This document shows, one piece after another, positions 6,672 to 7,631 of a stretch of DNA of 7,631 nt. The position numbers were made by a program, and so were the translations under genes. This stretch comes from an uncultured Eubacteriales bacterium (GTDB lineage: Bacteria; Bacillota; Clostridia; UMGS1810), in the NCBI GenBank assembly GCA_900555295.1, contig USKN01000089.1, positions 1-7,631 on the forward strand, written 5' to 3'. Under the pieces are notes generated by a model. That model had not been told where the DNA came from and made no database searches. It saw nothing but the letters and a program-made list of their open reading frames with translations. Every line of letters begins with the position of its first letter. Positions within the stretch are counted from its first letter, which is position 1.

Positions 6672-6703
6672 CTCCACCGCTTTCGCGGCAGCGAAAGGAG
6701 GTG
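6672..6703 (+). promoter_or_regulatory. Ribosome binding site hairpin of the sigma-like gene
   Basis: The Shine-Dalgarno AAAGGAGGTG (6694-6703) lies 5 nt before the ATG at 6709. CTTTCGC (6680-6686) can pair with GCGAAAG (6691-6697) around a GGCA loop, taking up the 5' part of the site, and CTCC (6672-6675) is complementary to GGAG (6697-6700). A competing small hairpin, CCGC/GCGG (6677-6688), would free the site. The arrangement could limit translation, but no ligand or trans factor is implied by the sequence. Confidence 0.5.
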
Positions 6704-6708
6704 AGAAC

Positions 6709-7149
6709 ATGAACGAGCCTATTCGTACCCAATGGCAAATCCGTTGTGCTTTTAATGGCTTTTGCAAACTGGCGTTGAAGCGAGAAGCTATGAATGCCCA
6801 CAGGGACACAAAGCAGCGACAATTACGCGAGGTTACTTTTTCTGACCTGTCGCCACTGGAAGAAAAACAGCTCTACGTCTGCGACGAGTATTTTGCAGAT
6901 GATGAAGCAGAACAGTCTTTCGTTGTCGGCGGCAAAGAAATTACTGCGAAGCTGCTTGCCGAAGCCCTGCACAGTTTGCCGGAAGAAAAGCGGGAAACCG
7001 TACTGCTCTATTATTTCTTTGATATGAGCGAACGGGAAATTGCGAAATACTGCAATATTCCGAGGACAACAGTACAGACCCGCCGGAAAAGCTCTATGAA
7101 GCTGCTAAAACGCTATTTGGAGGAACGCGCCTATGACTACGAAGATTAA
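6709..7149 (+). CDS. Sigma-70-like RNA polymerase factor of a conjugative element (Tn916 Orf7 type)
   Basis: The 146-residue protein resembles the small sigma-like regulators of Tn916-family elements. The N-terminal half (~1-75) carries a basic stretch and the family segment EVTFSDL. Residues ~80-140 form a sigma region 4: LLAEALHSLPEEKRETVLLYYFFDMSEREIA, with the helix-turn-helix at about 108-128 (SEREIAKYCNIPRTTVQTRRKSS). No complete region 2 is apparent, consistent with this family. In Tn916 the homologue acts in activating the transfer/excision genes. The start is set by a strong GGAGGTG 5 nt upstream. Its end overlaps the next gene by 17 bp, so the two are translated together. Codon use is richer in G and C than that of the left-hand genes, which supports horizontal acquisition. 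Confidence 0.9.
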   Translation: MNEPIRTQWQIRCAFNGFCKLALKREAMNAHRDTKQRQLREVTFSDLSPLEEKQLYVCDEYFADDEAEQSFVVGGKEITAKLLAEALHSLPEEKRETVLLYYFFDMSEREIAKYCNIPRTTVQTRRKSSMKLLKRYLEERAYDYED

Positions 7150-7381
7150 CAATGAGAACGCTGAAAGCGGCTTGTTGCCTTACCCGGTAATCATAGCCGC
7201 AACTAAGGGCGACCCGGAAGCTATGAAGATTGTCGTACAGCATTACGAAAGCTACATAGCGTCCCTGTCTATGCGGAAGCTCATTGACGAGCGCGGCAAT
7301 ACCTACTACGGCATAGACGAGGACATACGCGACCGCTTGCGGTCACGCCTTATGAGGGCTGTCCTGTCATTTGAGGTCTAA
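7133..7381 (+). CDS. Small helix-turn-helix protein of a conjugative element (HTH_16, Tn916 Orf8 type)
   Basis: The 82-residue protein carries the conjugative-transposon HTH domain: LPYPVIIAATKGDPEAM (about 15-31), then a conserved middle with HYESYI, then DERGNTYYGIDEDIRDRLRSRLMRAVLSFEV. This last segment (acidic turn, arginine-rich helix, LSF ending) is typical of the family, in which members are 70-90 residues, so the gene is full length. GGAGG (7119-7123) lies inside the end of the sigma-like gene and 9 nt before the ATG. In related elements this gene accompanies the sigma-like gene and precedes excisionase and integrase; a role in controlling excision/transfer transcription is inferred from that context. 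Confidence 0.88.
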   Translation: MTTKINNENAESGLLPYPVIIAATKGDPEAMKIVVQHYESYIASLSMRKLIDERGNTYYGIDEDIRDRLRSRLMRAVLSFEV

Positions 7382-7388
7382 GTAAAAA

Positions 7389-7418
7389 GTAATCTGCGCT
7401 CCCCTTTCCGCAGATTGC
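7389..7418 (+). repeat. Inverted repeat just after the HTH_16 gene
   Basis: A 10-bp stem (AATCTGCG at 7391-7398 with CGCAGATT at 7409-7416, extended by one G.U and one G-C pair) encloses a 10-nt loop. On the plus strand no T-tract follows, so it is not a standard terminator for the upstream genes. In minus-strand RNA, T-rich sequence follows, but the outer wobble becomes a mismatch. It may stabilise an mRNA end or form part of a larger structured region. Confidence 0.45.
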
Positions 7419-7499
7419 AAAACTTGACCGTTTCTGAACCTTGACAAAGAAAGCGACGCAGGAGAATGGCGGCGCAGCATAGGGCAAATCAGATACATT

Positions 7500-7620
7500 C
7501 GATATGTGGGGAGCCATTGGGCTGATACGCGATGACCGAAAGGAGGGAGAAACACCGAGCGGGAACTATCAGCGTTCCATAGCAGACCTTGGCACGTCTG
7601 CCGCCACGATCCGCATATCG
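7500..7620 (+). other. Closed multi-hairpin structure in the non-coding region after the HTH_16 gene
   Basis: CGATATGTGG (7500-7509) pairs with CCGCATATCG (7611-7620), ten pairs with one G.U. Within it lie three local hairpins: AGCC/GGCT (7512-7523), GGAAC/GTTCC (7562-7578) and GCAGAC/GTCTGC (7582-7601). Together they would make a multi-branch fold. A TATAAT (7622-7627) follows immediately but has no good -35 partner. An open frame of 40 codons from an ATG at 7504 overlaps it, without a ribosome binding site. No known gene or RNA family is recognised. The repeats could also be integrase or excisionase arm sites on DNA. Confidence 0.35.
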
Positions 7621-7631
7621 GTATAATGATA

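Larger units (their letters stand above)
6612..7631 (+). mobile_element. Tn916-like ICE regulatory module, running off the right edge
   Basis: The segment carries the paired sigma-like and HTH_16 genes that in Tn916-family conjugative elements stand just before excisionase and integrase. GC content rises sharply relative to the left-hand genes, and strand orientation flips. In Tn916 the homologous genes regulate transcription of the transfer and excision genes. The left limit is uncertain, somewhere in 6539-6612; the right part is outside the window. Expected upstream neighbours (a Cro/CI-type regulator, resistance or transfer genes) are missing, so this may be an end fragment, a deleted element or an assembly junction. 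Confidence 0.75.

Noticed and set aside
7441..7469. TTGACA at 7441 as a promoter for the genes expected beyond the window
   Set aside because: No -10-like hexamer is found 16-18 bp downstream; the TATAAT at 7622-7627 is far too distant and lacks its own -35.
7466..7525. Very short open frame of 19 codons after GGAGA
   Set aside because: The Shine-Dalgarno is too close to the ATG (about one base), the product is tiny and unrecognised, and it ends quickly.
7522..7545. Hammerhead-like CTGAT...GAAA core
   Set aside because: The conserved CTGANGA is not matched (CTGATAC), and the flanking stems needed for a hammerhead ribozyme are absent.
7504..7626. Open frame of 40 codons on the plus strand beginning MWGAIGLIRDD
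   Set aside because: No ribosome binding site precedes the ATG, no domain is recognised, and the frame overlaps the predicted outer stem. Its other frames are also partly open, so it may be chance in a GC-richer stretch.

Overview
The window reads as a low-GC anaerobic Firmicute (class Clostridia). Coding sequence in roughly the first 6.5 kb is AT-rich, ribosome binding sites are strong GGAGG types, and the protein families (split cobalamin-dependent methionine synthase, TM1266-type hydrogenase-associated protein, clostridial secreted transglutaminase) fit that group. From about 6.6 kb the base composition becomes clearly richer in GC, the coding strand flips, and the genes are those of a Tn916-like integrative conjugative element (ICE).

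Layout: (a) 98-5436, minus strand: an apparent operon read right to left from a good sigma-A promoter at 5408-5436. It holds a secreted transglutaminase-like protein, a TM1266-family small protein, metF (TTG start), a stand-alone methionine synthase reactivation domain protein, and a methionine synthase made of only the homocysteine and pterin (methyl-THF) modules. It ends in a 13-bp terminator hairpin whose stem contains the last codons of metH. (b) 5463-6538, minus strand: a cytoplasmic subtilisin-type S8 protease with its own near-consensus promoter. (c) 6539-6611: an AT-rich junction with no gene. (d) 6612-7631, plus strand: an ICE regulatory module, comprising an RNA-polymerase sigma-like protein (Tn916 Orf7 type), an overlapping small HTH_16 protein (Tn916 Orf8 type), and 250 bp of non-coding DNA rich in inverted repeats. 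The excisionase and integrase that normally follow would lie beyond the right edge.

Function: MetF makes 5-methyl-THF from methylene-THF. MetH would pass that methyl via cobalamin to homocysteine, and the separate activation protein would re-methylate oxidised cobalamin using SAM. The MetH here stops at the first helix of the cobalamin module, so the corrinoid-binding part must come from another gene or the enzyme is defective.

The most interesting unexplained signals are structural. The sigma gene leader (6612-6671) can fold as a textbook H-type pseudoknot (two 9-bp stems with zero-length L2), followed by a hairpin that pairs part of the Shine-Dalgarno sequence. The region after the HTH gene can fold into a closed multi-hairpin structure (7500-7620). 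I found no clearly new enzymatic or defence system; the protein-coding content belongs to known families.
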